From the IMG/VR virus record IMGVR_UViG_3300044638_003487, positions 1 to 60,781 of that record: a stretch of 60,781 nucleotides of DNA; one strand, 5' to 3'. The stretch comes from a virus. The notes below the pieces were generated by a model. That model ran no database searches, was not told the origin of the DNA, and saw only the letters and a program-made list of their open reading frames with translations. The translations under genes were made by a program, and so were the position numbers. This document shows positions 1-13,300 of the stretch, in pieces; within the stretch, counting starts at the first letter, position 1, and each line of letters opens with the position of its first letter.

Positions 1-17
1 AAAAACATAAATATAGC

Positions 18-1733
18 ATGTCAGAAATTGCTGCTAGAAATGCTGGTTTAGAAAGAGCAGCAGCATTACGTAATGCAGGAGAAAGAAAGAACAAACTTGA
101 TGAGTATGGTTTAAAGATTGGTACACATTACCGTGATGAAAAAACAGGAGAAGTAAGACCGGTTTCTGCATTAAATGAAATTTATACTGAGTTTAATGAT
201 AAAGGTATTAGTACTGATAAGTATAATATGAAAACAGCTAGTGATCATATTAATAATATACAATCAGAAAATGTTGCAAAACCTTTCTTAAAAAATACTT
301 TGACTTTAATGCAAGATCTTGTAAATAAAGGTCAAATGACTCAAGAAGAAGCAAGTAAAATTTTAAGTTATGGAAAAAATCCAAAAATTTCTATAAATAA
401 GTTTAATGATAAACTTGATAAATATGGTGCTCAGTGGTTACGTACTGAAGTGGGACCTGATGATTTAAAAAATATTCAAAAAAGAATGGATACTTGGATA
501 AGTCAAAATGGTGAATTGTCCGGACTATCTGGAGAAGATTATAAAAGTTATCAAACGTCAGCTCTTAAGTTTGATGACTATGCTAATTATTTAAAAGCAG
601 ATATTAAATGGAGAAAAGAAAGTTCTAAAGTTGTTGTTCAAGATTTGTATAGACAAGGTTACAAAAATGCTGAGTTTTTATATGATGAAAAAGGAAACAA
701 AAGAAGTGAAAAAGAATTTACTGCAGCTTTAATAAAAGCTAATAAAATTAAAAAAAGTGACAAGTATAGTCAACCAGATAAAATAAATTTTGCTCCTTTA
801 ATGTCATCACAGGCGGTTAATGAAAAAGCTCCAACTAAAGCACAAGTAGATTACAATGAATTAGTAAATGCGGCTGCTGGTGTTTATTCATCTGGTAAAG
901 TTAAAGCTCCAGAAGGTTTTGGTAGACTTGGTAAAATGACAGGTAGTGGATTATCAACAGGTAATGTAATACCTGGTGCAAATACTACATGGGTAAATCC
1001 AAAAGCACATGGTACTAAAAGTACTGTATGGGCTGCTGAAAACTTTAGAACTTTAGCTAATATAGATTGGTCAGATGATACAAAAAATAGAGGTTCTCTT
1101 ACAGGTATTAATAAAGAAAGTTGGAACAATCATGATGCAGAAACAAATGCAAAAGTAAAATCTGTATTTGACTTAATAAAAGCTGAGCTTACAAAACCTA
1201 ATACTAAGATGGCAAACTTTAGAATGACTGTGTCACCTATTGCTGCAGGTTCATTAAGTAAATCAGCTATTACTGTTTATCCTGATGCTGCGTGGTTAAA
1301 AACTTATGTTAAATCTGGTGAAAAAAATACAGGACCCGGAGTTCTTACTACTCAAGATTATAACAATGCTATAAAAAATGGATTCTCTTATATAGTAGAC
1401 TCAAAAACTTTAGCAACTAATTCAATGTATATGGCTGCATTTCAATCTCCTTTAGAAGCTCATATTAAAGCTAATAAAAAATATGAATATGTAGATCCAA
1501 GAAACCCTAATTATAAACTTTCTATAGCTCCAAATAAATTAGGAACTAGTGACTACACAGTTATTATGGGCTACCCTCTTTATAACCCTAACTTAGGTAA
1601 ATATGAATACAGAAGTGAAAGCTTTAGTACTTCAACATTAGGAGGTAATTTAGAAACAGCTAGAGAAATGGGTGTAAGCGCGCTTGATAGTATGTGGTTG
1701 TCAAATAAAAATTTAAATAATGGCAGATATTAA
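18..1733 (+). CDS. Putative virion cargo protein upstream of the RNA polymerase genes (571 aa)
   Basis: I do not recognise a catalytic domain. The protein is soluble. Its N-terminal half is charged and helix-rich, and its C-terminal half (from about residue 270) is rich in G, S, T, N and Y and looks beta-rich. It is the first of four co-directional late genes, and its last codons overlap the start of the next gene by 14 bp, so the two are probably translated together. In crAss-like phages the position just before the giant transcription proteins is held by virion or cargo proteins; that role is inferred from position alone. The start is preceded by an A-rich leader without a Shine-Dalgarno site, as expected for a Bacteroidota host. 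Confidence 0.7.
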   Translation: MSEIAARNAGLERAAALRNAGERKNKLDEYGLKIGTHYRDEKTGEVRPVSALNEIYTEFNDKGISTDKYNMKTASDHINNIQSENVAKPFLKNTLTLMQDLVNKGQMTQEEASKILSYGKNPKISINKFNDKLDKYGAQWLRTEVGPDDLKNIQKRMDTWISQNGELSGLSGEDYKSYQTSALKFDDYANYLKADIKWRKESSKVVVQDLYRQGYKNAEFLYDEKGNKRSEKEFTAALIKANKIKKSDKYSQPDKINFAPLMSSQAVNEKAPTKAQVDYNELVNAAAGVYSSGKVKAPEGFGRLGKMTGSGLSTGNVIPGANTTWVNPKAHGTKSTVWAAENFRTLANIDWSDDTKNRGSLTGINKESWNNHDAETNAKVKSVFDLIKAELTKPNTKMANFRMTVSPIAAGSLSKSAITVYPDAAWLKTYVKSGEKNTGPGVLTTQDYNNAIKNGFSYIVDSKTLATNSMYMAAFQSPLEAHIKANKKYEYVDPRNPNYKLSIAPNKLGTSDYTVIMGYPLYNPNLGKYEYRSESFSTSTLGGNLETAREMGVSALDSMWLSNKNLNNGRY

Positions 1734-4700
1734 TAATGCAGGTTTTAACCCATTAGATTCTTTAGGACCAGAATACGGTAGAATTAATAGACCTATTTTA
1801 GATAATAAAGGTTTAGCTCCTTTTGAAGGTGATAAATTAGAAATGCCTAAAATTAATTTTCCTATTACTCCTTACTCAGATGTTCTTGAGTCACCCCAAA
1901 GAAATGTTAGAGAACAAGTTGTAGGTAATCCGCCTAATAAACCAGGAGCAAGTAAAGAAAAGTTTGATTTTGACTCTTACAAGAAAGGTATAAGTAATAA
2001 ACTTAAAGCTGGTTTTGAAAGTTTACAAGATAATAGTACTTATGCTAAAGTATATTCATATGATGCTGGTCCAGATAGCAATGCATTCTATAAAAGATAT
2101 GCTGCATACGGAGCTGACACATTTGATAAGATTGGATTCTCTCCATTAAGAGATAATGAAGCTTTATTTAATTCTCATACTACATGGTGGGATGATCATA
2201 AAAGAATGATGACTAATTCATTCTGGCCTTTATTTGGTAGAGGATTTGTAGCAGGACCTAAAAGTTTAGGTAGAATGCTTACTGGAGATTTTACTGGTAC
2301 TGACATTGAAGATGCAAGAGCATATAAAGAGGCTGCTGCTATTGGTCAATCTAGTAAAAAAGGATTTGGTGCTTTTGCAAATAATACTATGATGAACTTT
2401 GGTTACTCTGCAGGTATTATGTCAGAAGCAATCTTAGAAGAAATTGGAGGAGTATTATTAGCACCTGAAACTTTAGGTGGTAGTTTTTTTGCTGCTACAG
2501 CTAATGCTTCTAAAAATGTATTAAAAGCTACTAAAGGATTAGATGTTGCAGAAGATGGTTACAAAGCTGTAAATTCAACTTTGAATGCAATTGATAATGT
2601 ATCACAAGCAAGAACTTTTTGGCAAAATGCTAATAAGCTTGGTACTTCTGCATTTAGTCCTGTTGGAAGCACAATAAAAGGTTTTCAAGCTGCCAAAGCT
2701 GCAGATAACTTAAATAACTTAGGTAAAGCATTTAAAACATTTGGAGGTTTCTATAGAGATGTTCAAAGAATTAATATGGCTTTATCTGAAGCTAGGCTTG
2801 AAGGCGGCATGGTTAAAAATGAAGTATATGATAAATTATATAATCAATACTATACTAAGAATAACCGTCCTCCAAGTGATGCTGAACAATATGAAATGAT
2901 TAAACAATCTGAGAAAGCTTCACTTAATACAGTACTTTGGAATACAGCATTAATTTATGGAAGTAATGCAATTACATTCCCTAATATAATGGGATCTAAA
3001 GGAGGTATTAGAAGTTTTATGAAGAACAGTCTTCAAGAATTTGCTACTGTTAAAGGTGGTAAGTTTGGAGATTTAGGAAAGATTGTATATGACAAGGGTC
3101 TTAAAAAAGTTGTTTTTGAAAAAAATAATCTTAAGAACTTAGCAAAAAGTTGGTTAAAACAACCAATTTACAAATCTACTATGGGAACTATAGGATACTT
3201 TAAAGCTAACTTTGCTGAAGGTATTCAAGAAAACTTACAAGAAGTTATCTCAGGTGCTAATGAAAGATACTATGTAGATAGTTTTAAAAGTCCTGCATTA
3301 AGATCACATAATTATTCTAAAGCTGTTGCTAAATATAATGAAGCATCTCAAACTGCTTATTTTGGTGATGAGCTTGGTAAACAATTTACAGCTACGGGTT
3401 TTGAAACATTTGCTTCTGGTTTTGCTATGGGTGCATTAGCAACTCCTGTGAATGCTGTGTTTAATAATTTAAGTGTTGGTTATAATAGAATTTTTGATAA
3501 TAAAGCATATCAAGAGATTAAAGATAAAAAAGAAAAGATTGTAAATTCTTTAGCAGAACAACTTAATTCAATTGATGTTAATGAGTTTTTAAATGCTAGA
3601 CCTTTTAATTATGCTACACAAGATGTTGTTGCTAGCATAAAACAATACGGGGATAAAAAACAAGCTAATGATGCTCACTTAGATGCATTCATGAGTCAAA
3701 TGGAAACAATGATTCAGACGGGCACAGTTGATGTCTTTAAAGATAGACTAATGGATTTAACTCAGTTATCTCCTGAAGAATTTGAAGAAGCTATCCCAAC
3801 AGTACCTAAAGGTGAAGGAGCTGCTTATCAAAATAAAATACCTGACATCATTAAGAAAGCTAAAAAAATAGAAGAAAGATACAAGTACTATAATGAGAAG
3901 TTTCCTAATCCGGTAACTTATAATGAGATGCCTCCTAAAGATTCACCAGAATATGAGGATGCAGCTATATTACATAATGCTTGGAATAAAGGTATAGAGA
4001 ATGCTATATATTTTAATGAAGCATTTGAAGATACTATGAATAGAAAGAAATCTATTATGGAAACATATCTTTCACAAGCTCCATTAAAAGGCATGTCTCA
4101 AAGAGATTCTGAAGTTATATTTGACATTAAGAAACTTAGAAATGAACAGACTATTCTTAAAGATGAAATTTCTATTTTAAAAGAATTAAATGATCCTGCA
4201 TCACAATCTGAACTGCAGTTAAAAGAAAGAAAACTTGAAGCTTTAACTAAGTTAGGAGATAAAACAGCTACCTTAAGTAATTTCTTTAATAGATATGAAA
4301 GAGCAGAAGAAGTTAGAAAACAACTTCAAATTGAAAAAGGTGGAGAACCAGTTACAGATGAGGAAGTTGAAAAAACTTTAGATGAAGTATTTGGAGAGTA
4401 TTCAGAAGAAAATAAAATTAAAACTTTTTCAGAACATGAAGCAGCATATAAAGATTATTTAAAAGCTCTTGCTAATGTAAATGGAGAATATTTATTTGAT
4501 CAAAATATAGATGAGACTTATGAATTACTAGGACATCATTTTAAATTAGATTCAGAGTCTAGAAACTTAATGAAGTATGTAAACTTATTACATGATCCTA
4601 ATGGGTTTATAGAAAGTGTTCAGAGAAACCGTGTATGGATGAAAGATCTTTATAAAAGAAGAAGTGACATTTATAAACAAATGGTTGAAGAACAATTTAA

Positions 4701-7299
4701 TTTAGTTATTGATAATACTTTATTAAATCATTTAGCTGATAGAGGTATTTATATTAGTCTTGATGATTTCCAAGATTGGAGATTAACAGGAACACCTCCT
4801 TCTGAGTTTTTTGATAATGCTAGAAAAATGGTTATTCCAGAAGGTACAGAGTTATATGATGAGTACTATAAGGAATTTGAAAAAGCTGCTTCATTAAAAA
4901 GTCAAGATTCTAGTCTTGTACCAGAATCATTAAATGAAGAACTTAAAAAAGATTTAGAGCAAGCAGATTTAGATATGGAAGCTGAATTAGATTCTATACC
5001 TAAAAAAGAAGTTAAGAATGTAATTAAAAATCTTAAACCTGATAGCGGTAAAACTTTAAGCTTAACTAAAATTAATACTGAACTTAATCCAAATGAATAT
5101 GCCGAAGCTGAATATGGTGGAGACAATCCATTTGTTATTTTTAAGGATGAAGATGGTAATTTAAGATTAGAGAACATTGAGGGTGAGATTATAAAAGATA
5201 CATCTAAAGTAGCAATTAACTTTAGTGAAGTAACTATCTATACTTTAGTTGAAAGAGCTGATCCAGAATTAGCTAAACCAGTTGTAGAAAAGTATGAAGC
5301 CTATAAAAATAAAATTAGAGATGAGTACGCTACTAAGATAGATAATCTTACTAAAGCTGAGGAAGCTCCAATTAATGATTTTGTACCTATTGTTTCAGAA
5401 GTAAGCAGTGTTTTTAAATATCCTGCTTTATACAATACTCTATATACTAGCTTTACTGATAAAGTAATTAGTAAATTAGATCCTGCAGATTTAGATTCAT
5501 TAACTGAAGAACAAGAATTAAACTTATTTAATAAATTCTTACAAACAGATAAAGAAGCTAAAACTGAAATAGAAAACTTTAATAAAAAACAAGTTACAGA
5601 AACTGAAGTAAAAGCTTCTCCTGAAAGATCTGATTTTGAATATATTTATCAAGGTAAGAAAAAAAACACAGCAGACTTAAAAACAATAGCTGATTTAAGA
5701 AAAGCACAAAGAAGATTTAAGGCTTTAGTTGATGATATTACCAGTATGGAAAATCCAAACACTGAGGATATTACAAATAAAAGTAAATACAGTGTTATTG
5801 TTAAAGAATTTGATAAATTAATTCAAGCTAGATCTAAACAAAATTTAACTCCTGAATTAAGAACTGCTTTAGATAAAATAAACAAACTTAAAGAAGCACA
5901 AAGTGAAATACAAGTAGCTGATGCGGGTATGCTTATTGATGATGAAGAATATCAAAATGTTGAAACTGCATTAGGTCTTAAGAAAAATAAGGAGCCTTAT
6001 AAGGTTTATATTGATGCTCAAATTAAAAACTTATTTGAGGGAATTACTCCACCAGTATTTGATACTAATGCTATATCTCAAGAAGCTTTTGATAACTTAT
6101 TTGGTCCAAAAGGATACATCACTTCTATAAAGAATAGAGTAGATAATGGAGAATTATCTGTTATTGCTCAGGATCTTGCAGTATATGATTCAAATACTAA
6201 ATTAGCAACTAATATTGATTTGTTATTAGCTGATACTCAAGGTAACTTACTTATTGTAAATACAATAAATGATTCAAAAAGTAATTGGGATGTATTTACT
6301 AAAAAGGATAATCCAAATTCTAAGTTAAAAGATGTTAAGTTACTAGCAGTAGCTAAGGCTAATCTTTTAAATAATATGATTGGTGTAGATGCTAAAACAT
6401 TAGTATTACCAATTGAGATGAGTGTAAGTACAGCTAATGATAAAATCATGATAGCTAATAAACCTACCTCACCTTCATTAACTGCTGTTGATGCTCTTAT
6501 TACATTAGATAAAAAAGATGTCCAAGATCAGGTGAATAGTATTATTCCAATAGCTAAAAAAGAGACAGTTGAAACAAAAGTTGAAACTGAAAACATTAGC
6601 GTAGTTCCTGCTGATGCTGAATCAAGTGATGATACTCAATCTCCAGCTGTTGAGGCAGGAGAGCAAGAAAGAGAAACTAGATTTATAGATGACAGTGTAA
6701 GATATGGAGCAAAAGAGTTTAAAGAAAGTTTAGCTAAAGCTGATATTACCACCTTTAATGCTGTTATGGCAGAGCTTAATCTTAAAATTCAAGAAGGTGT
6801 TGTAGATGTAAATGATCTTGAGACAATGTCAGAATTAGCAAAAGAAAGATTAGAACAATTAAAACAACCACAAAATGTAAAAATTGTACCTGAATCTTTA
6901 ACTGCAGATAAACAATTTGTTGCAAAAAGCATTATCTTTACAGAGCCCGGTAATCAAAAAAGTGAAATATTTGCTGAAGAAGATGATACAGTAGTTATTA
7001 ACTCTGTTAATACTAAAAATAAAACTGTATCTGTTTCAGCATTAGGTAGTTCAAAACAAATGACTATTGGTTTTAATGATATAAATAAACTCTTTACATT
7101 AAAAGATTCAATAATGGATGCTACAGAAACACAAGATATGAGCCTATCTACAGAAGATAAAATTAAAATTAATGAGTCAATTGACTTAGCTGATGGGTTT
7201 ATAACAAATCCTGATAAACTTGGAAAAGTGGAAGGTGAGTCTTCTAGTAAATCACTAGAAGAATTAGATAATGAATTATTGAATGACATAGATTGTTAA
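1720..7299 (+). CDS. Giant virion protein of the crAss-like transcription/ejection module (1859 aa)
   Basis: This is a very long protein with no catalytic motif I can identify. Residues about 150-290 include hydrophobic, glycine- and alanine-rich stretches that could insert in or cross a membrane. From about residue 600 to the end it becomes long, charged and helical (many E/K/D runs, likely coiled coil), with an acidic segment near residues 1620-1660. It lies between the 571-aa gene (14-bp overlap) and the RNA polymerase gene (4-bp gap). In crAss-like phages such proteins are packaged in the virion and ejected with the polymerase; this role is inferred from gene order and size. Confidence 0.75.
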   Translation: MADINNAGFNPLDSLGPEYGRINRPILDNKGLAPFEGDKLEMPKINFPITPYSDVLESPQRNVREQVVGNPPNKPGASKEKFDFDSYKKGISNKLKAGFESLQDNSTYAKVYSYDAGPDSNAFYKRYAAYGADTFDKIGFSPLRDNEALFNSHTTWWDDHKRMMTNSFWPLFGRGFVAGPKSLGRMLTGDFTGTDIEDARAYKEAAAIGQSSKKGFGAFANNTMMNFGYSAGIMSEAILEEIGGVLLAPETLGGSFFAATANASKNVLKATKGLDVAEDGYKAVNSTLNAIDNVSQARTFWQNANKLGTSAFSPVGSTIKGFQAAKAADNLNNLGKAFKTFGGFYRDVQRINMALSEARLEGGMVKNEVYDKLYNQYYTKNNRPPSDAEQYEMIKQSEKASLNTVLWNTALIYGSNAITFPNIMGSKGGIRSFMKNSLQEFATVKGGKFGDLGKIVYDKGLKKVVFEKNNLKNLAKSWLKQPIYKSTMGTIGYFKANFAEGIQENLQEVISGANERYYVDSFKSPALRSHNYSKAVAKYNEASQTAYFGDELGKQFTATGFETFASGFAMGALATPVNAVFNNLSVGYNRIFDNKAYQEIKDKKEKIVNSLAEQLNSIDVNEFLNARPFNYATQDVVASIKQYGDKKQANDAHLDAFMSQMETMIQTGTVDVFKDRLMDLTQLSPEEFEEAIPTVPKGEGAAYQNKIPDIIKKAKKIEERYKYYNEKFPNPVTYNEMPPKDSPEYEDAAILHNAWNKGIENAIYFNEAFEDTMNRKKSIMETYLSQAPLKGMSQRDSEVIFDIKKLRNEQTILKDEISILKELNDPASQSELQLKERKLEALTKLGDKTATLSNFFNRYERAEEVRKQLQIEKGGEPVTDEEVEKTLDEVFGEYSEENKIKTFSEHEAAYKDYLKALANVNGEYLFDQNIDETYELLGHHFKLDSESRNLMKYVNLLHDPNGFIESVQRNRVWMKDLYKRRSDIYKQMVEEQFNLVIDNTLLNHLADRGIYISLDDFQDWRLTGTPPSEFFDNARKMVIPEGTELYDEYYKEFEKAASLKSQDSSLVPESLNEELKKDLEQADLDMEAELDSIPKKEVKNVIKNLKPDSGKTLSLTKINTELNPNEYAEAEYGGDNPFVIFKDEDGNLRLENIEGEIIKDTSKVAINFSEVTIYTLVERADPELAKPVVEKYEAYKNKIRDEYATKIDNLTKAEEAPINDFVPIVSEVSSVFKYPALYNTLYTSFTDKVISKLDPADLDSLTEEQELNLFNKFLQTDKEAKTEIENFNKKQVTETEVKASPERSDFEYIYQGKKKNTADLKTIADLRKAQRRFKALVDDITSMENPNTEDITNKSKYSVIVKEFDKLIQARSKQNLTPELRTALDKINKLKEAQSEIQVADAGMLIDDEEYQNVETALGLKKNKEPYKVYIDAQIKNLFEGITPPVFDTNAISQEAFDNLFGPKGYITSIKNRVDNGELSVIAQDLAVYDSNTKLATNIDLLLADTQGNLLIVNTINDSKSNWDVFTKKDNPNSKLKDVKLLAVAKANLLNNMIGVDAKTLVLPIEMSVSTANDKIMIANKPTSPSLTAVDALITLDKKDVQDQVNSIIPIAKKETVETKVETENISVVPADAESSDDTQSPAVEAGEQERETRFIDDSVRYGAKEFKESLAKADITTFNAVMAELNLKIQEGVVDVNDLETMSELAKERLEQLKQPQNVKIVPESLTADKQFVAKSIIFTEPGNQKSEIFAEEDDTVVINSVNTKNKTVSVSALGSSKQMTIGFNDINKLFTLKDSIMDATETQDMSLSTEDKIKINESIDLADGFITNPDKLGKVEGESSSKSLEELDNELLNDIDC

Positions 7300-7303
7300 T
7301 ATT

Positions 7304-10300
7304 ATGAAAATAACTTGTGCTTTATCTCAATCTCAAATTGAGAAATTATATGCTAATGTTTATGGTTACATGCTTAATAAAGGTAATGATTTTGAGCCTA
7401 AACAATACATGATAGATTTATTTGATAAGCTTGCTAAAAAGAAAGATGTAGAAACTGCAGCTAAATTTTTGCAACAAGTACCATCTTTAATTGGTACAGC
7501 ATCATTTAGACCAGGTCTTGAACAGTTTGAGATTAGTACTGATATACTTAAACCATTAATAAATCAATTTAAAAGAGATGAGAATGGTTTGGTTAATGTA
7601 GTTAAATATTTTAATCCAGTATTGGATCCTGAAGTAAAAAAAGAATTAGTTGAGAAAAAAGCTAATGATGCTTTTGATATTATTGAAGTAGATACAAATA
7701 GAATTATTACACAAGATTTTGATTTTAAACCTTATTCTGCATTATCTACAACAATGCAACAGTTTATTACTCAAAATCCAAAAGATAAGACAAATGCAAG
7801 TGAAACTTTAGATCCTTCAAGAAAAGTTATTTATAATACACTAGATGCAATAAGATCTGTTGTTAATGATAATACAGCTTTTAAAGAAGTAGTTTACCAA
7901 GGTAAAGTATTAAAACTAAAACCTGTTAGACTAAATGAAATCAATCCTGTATTATTAGATAAAACAACTAATGCTCTATTAAATAAAGCTGGTGCAATTA
8001 ATGCTGGTAAAAAAGGTGTAGAATCTGTTACTCCTATAAATGAAATCTTCTTAATGGTTCTTTCAGATAGTAAAGGAGAATTATTATACTTTACAGAAGA
8101 TGGTAACATTACAACTCAGGATAAAGGTGGTAGATTAGTTTATCAGTTTTTAAGAGATGCTAGAAAAGATGGAAATAATATTATGATAACTGATATGTAT
8201 GGTTATCAAAATTCTATTTTAGATCCTGCTACTATTGCAAATAAAGCTGGAGTACCTGTTGAAGTTATTGAAGAGCAACAAAATAAAGAATTTAAAGAAC
8301 TTTATGACTATAGACAAAAGTTAATCAATAATGAAAAAGTTGATTTACTAGATATAGTAAGTGTAAGTAATGGTATTGCAGAATATGCTCCAGATAAATT
8401 AAATTTATCTAACATCTCTACAATCTTAAATGATAATGATGCAGCTATAAGAAGTATTGATACAGTTAACTCACCGCGTTCTGGATTTATTGAAGGACAA
8501 GCTGTTATAACTATTAAAGGTGTTGAATATGCTGTTGATAGACCTAACATATCTTTAGACCTTATAAATAAAATTGCAACTGTTCTTACAAATAAAGACA
8601 TTACAAATAAAAAGAAATATAGATTTGTTAGTACATTCTTAGCAGATAAAGCTTCTCCTTCAACAAGAAAACATAATATTACTTATTTACCAAATAGTGA
8701 TGTTTTACTATTTGAATATTCTGAAACTACTTTTGATGAAGGATATAGTAAAATGAAATCTGTAAACTTAGATAGTCCTACAGCAAAAAATGATATTGTA
8801 AAAGCTTTACAGTTTGCTTCTGGTAAAAACGGAAAATACTATACAGCTAAAATGACTATCAGTAATGAAGCACTAGATAAAGGTTATCAAGATTATAATT
8901 TGAATACAAATACATTAGATGATAATTATTCAAACTACATTGATCTATTAAAAACATTAGATAATACTAATATTAGTGTAGATCTTAATCCTGCTGGAAG
9001 AACTTTTAATAGTTACTTAAGATTTGCTTTACCAAATGAGTTTACAGAACAATTAGCAAATGCTCAAAAAAATACTGATGAGATTGTTAAGGATGACTTA
9101 TTTGAAACACTTTCTGAACCTGAAGATGAAAAACCTGTTTTTGGAGTTAAAGCAACTAGAGAAAAATTAATCAATGCTTTAGAAAAAAATGAAACAGTTA
9201 GTGGTACTATTTCTTTTGTAACAGGAAGTAAATGGTTATTAACAACACCAGAGGGTCAAGTAGTTGAGTTTTTTAATAAAGAAAACAATATAACTAATGA
9301 AGATGTAATTAGTACAGCAACTCTTAATTTAATTCCAGAGATTACATTAGATAATAAACCTTTTACTAATGTAATTGAAGTTAAAGTTGGTAATAAATTT
9401 ATTGGTTATGTAAGAGAAACTGAAGATTTTTCTAAACCAGTAAAACAAAAATCAATTGAGGAAATTGAAGCTGAGATAAATCAAGTTATTGATGGTAAAG
9501 GTGAAGCTACACCAGAAGATGATGGAGCAGCAAGTGTGTTCTTTCTTAGAAAAGGAAGTTTACCTGCAGATGTAACAGAGAAACAAATCAAGGATGCTAA
9601 GAAATGGTGGACTAATTCTCCATTAAATAAACACATTGGTTTCAAAGAGGTAGCAAATATTGTTAACTCAGATGCTTATGCAAGATTTACTAAATATGGA
9701 GCTGTCCTTAATGGAAACTTAGGTATTATAGAACTTGCTGATAAAGGTTCTATGGTAGATGTGTATCATGAAGCATGGCACGGGTTTTCCCAATTATACT
9801 TAAGTAAAGCTGAGAAAAAAGCTTTGTATAAAGAGGTACAAAAAAAGATGGGTTCTAAAGCTGACTTCTTTGATATAGAAGAAAACTTAGCTGAAGCTTT
9901 CCGTGAATATGTAAGAACAGGGAAAGCTTTGAAAGGTGCTCCTAAGACAAACAGCATTTTCAAAAAGATCCTTAACTTCTTAAGAGAGTTGTTTGGAAAA
10001 GGTAGTGTTACTGATGTTACTGATATTAAAAGAGTTAATGAGTTATTTAATGAGCTATACTTAGGTACTGAACTTAATAAGTACACTCCTTCTATTGCTA
10101 ATGTTATGTTTAATACATTAAATAGAAGCTTGGGTATAATCAAACCAGGTACTGCAGATGAACAAGTTCTTAATAGACAAGACTCTAATAAGTTAAAAGA
10201 TAGTATGGATTCTATCATATCTGACATTGTAGATAATGAAGCTAAAAGAAGTAATAAGAAATCTGGTACTTTAAGTATATTATTAGACTCAAGAAACAGA

Positions 10301-13300
10301 GAACCTTTATACATACTAATTAAACAACAACTTAACAACAAATTAGAATTATCTAAAACACAATTACAGGATACTCCAAATAATTTAGAAAATGCTCTTA
10401 AGAGAGAGATACTAGAAAATAGAATTAGAATTCTACAAACTGGTTTAGATAATTATGGAGACACTAAAGAAGGTTTAATTGGATACCATGTTGAAAATAG
10501 TACATATGACTTAATGAAACAAAAGTATACAGTTCTTGAGTTAGATGAAGAAGGTAATTTATTTGATCCTGCTAATATTAAAAATACAGAAAGATACGGT
10601 GATAAAGAAGAAGGTCAAAAATCTTTGATTGAATTAGCAGGTAAAGAAACATTATACATTCTTAAAAGTTTACATAAAGGAAAAATCAATAAGGATACAA
10701 ACTTAATTGAGTTTACATATGATGATTTAGGTTTTAAACAGTTAGCAGATTTTAGATCTACTTGGAATACTGTAGTTAGAACTATTGGTGGTGTACAAGA
10801 TCCACAAGAAATGTATGATAGATTAGCTAATGAAGGTGAAACAGATTCTCAATTAAGACAATTAGTACAAACTAAATTAGCTAATCCTAAATTAGTTACA
10901 GAAGATATTGCTAAGAATAATCAATATGAATTTAAAGCTACTACTTCTATTTGGCAAGATTTTAGTAAATCTAAGATTCCTTATATTCAGTTAACTATCC
11001 GCAAAACAGAAACTGGAGAAAAAGAAGTATATGATTATAATGGTAATCCAATACCAAATAAAAGCTATAAAACTTATGATTATTCAAGTGCTGTTACTGA
11101 TGCTTCAATTGAAGCATATAATATCATTAGAAAATTTGAAGATAAATTTAAATCTAATCTGGATAATCCATATGTAGAAAGACTTGGTATTGACAATATA
11201 CCTACATTAAACATTCAACAAGTTGTTAAAGACTTTGGTGTTAATGGTAAACTTAATACTGAAAAATCATTTGCTTTTGCAAGAGCTCTTGGATTTGCAT
11301 TAGATGATCTTAGTATTATTAAAGGTGTGCTTAATAAAAAAGATAATAAAACTATAGAACAGTTTGGTTTATCATATATATTTGATGTAGTTAAAAAGCT
11401 TAGTGATAAGGAAAACTTAGAAAATGTAAGCAGTGCAACTAAAAAAGCTATCTTAAACTTTAGAACTAATCCAATAAATACATTAATGAATGATATCCCA
11501 GCAGGGGTAATTGGAAACAGTAAAGTAAATCAAAAAAATAAAGTACTAGAAATAGCAAAATTACAAAGTAGATATGGTTTAGATACTTCTAACAACATGG
11601 TATTAAATGCTGAAAGAAATAGAGTATCTGAATTTATTGAGAATAACTCTATATCTAAACAAGTGTCTGCTTTAAATAATGCTTCAAAGCTTTCTGATTT
11701 ATGGACATCTGATAAGTATCAACATATGGCTTATTTAGATCCTAGAATTAATGCTTATACAAAAAGATTAGGTATAATCAGATCATTATATGATATGTCA
11801 AGTGCAGAGCAATTAAAAAGATCTAATAAATCTTTAACATTGTTTATGGACTCAGGAACTCAAATTGCTGATGAAGATGGTGGTTTAAATACTGCTAATT
11901 TAGATATTGCTTCTAAAAGACTTCAAGAAATGAATACTATGTTAAAAAGCGGTGTTCAAGAATTCTTAAGACATGCATCTAAATCATCTGCATTTGGTGT
12001 TAAGATAGATAGTGGTATTATTGGTTCTCCAGATAAATCAGGATTTGATAATTATCTTTGGGTTGACAGTGATATGTTTGTTGATGGTACTGCTTATGAT
12101 TATGCATTCTTAACTCACTTTTTACCTTACATTGAAGGGGAAGCAGAAAGAATTTATAAATTTAGAAAGAACAAGACTGAGTATTCTAAATATGCAGGAT
12201 ACAATAGAAAAGTTGAAGGAGGTTTTATGGCTGGAGAAATCTTTACTGCATTTGATGATATTATTGAAGATGATACAAAAAAATTAATTTATAAAGCAAT
12301 TGATGCTGCTATAGCAAACAATGAATCATTTGACTTAAGAACATACATAAGAACTCAAAATAATCCTTTAGCAACTACATTAAGAAACCAGGTAAGAAGT
12401 TATTTTGATAATCAAAGTAAAGTCAATTATAATAATTTACAAGAGTTAAAGTTTATTGATCCGGAGTTGATTGATAAAATGAAAAGTCTTAATACTCCAG
12501 AAGATCAGATTGAGAAAAAACTTGTAGAAGTATATACTTATAATTCATGGATTCAAAACTTTGAAACAGCTGTTTTATTTTATGGAGATATAGCACAATA
12601 TAATCATGCTAAACAAGAACTACATAAAAGAAATACAGGTTCAACTTCTGGAGGACGCGCTTTTAGAACAGATGTTGCTGCAAGAAATTTTGTAAATTCT
12701 TTCTTAAGTGAAACTTCTTATGCAAAAAAATATAACAAGCCTACTATAAATTATAATGGTACATACAATACAGCAATTGTACAAGACATAAAAAGAACTT
12801 CAGAGTATTTAGGTGAAATTGAAAAAGGATTAACAGATGAGTATACTAAAAGATATGCTACTTCTAAAGATCCTAATAAAGAAGCTGAGATAAAACGTAG
12901 AGTTGCAATTGAGATTGCTAAGTATGTAGATATGGAAGAAGGAGATGGTCAAGGTTATATTAGTTTTGATGCATATAGAAATTTAAAATATCTAGAAAAT
13001 TCATGGTCAAATGATCAAGAGATCTTATTCCAAAAAATTAAAAATGGAGAAGAAGTAAAAGCATCTGACATAAAAGAATTTTTCCCAGTATATAAATTAC
13101 AAAACTATGGACCTTTAGCAAATAAGGAAATAGGTTTACCTATTACAGCTATGCATAAGTTTGCTTTATTTCCATTAATCCCTAATGTTATTGCAGGATC
13201 AGATCTTGAGTCTTTACATTTGCAAATGATTGATAAAAACATTCAATATGTAACATTCCAAACGGGTTCTAAAGTAGGTAGTGTAACTTCTGCAGTTAAT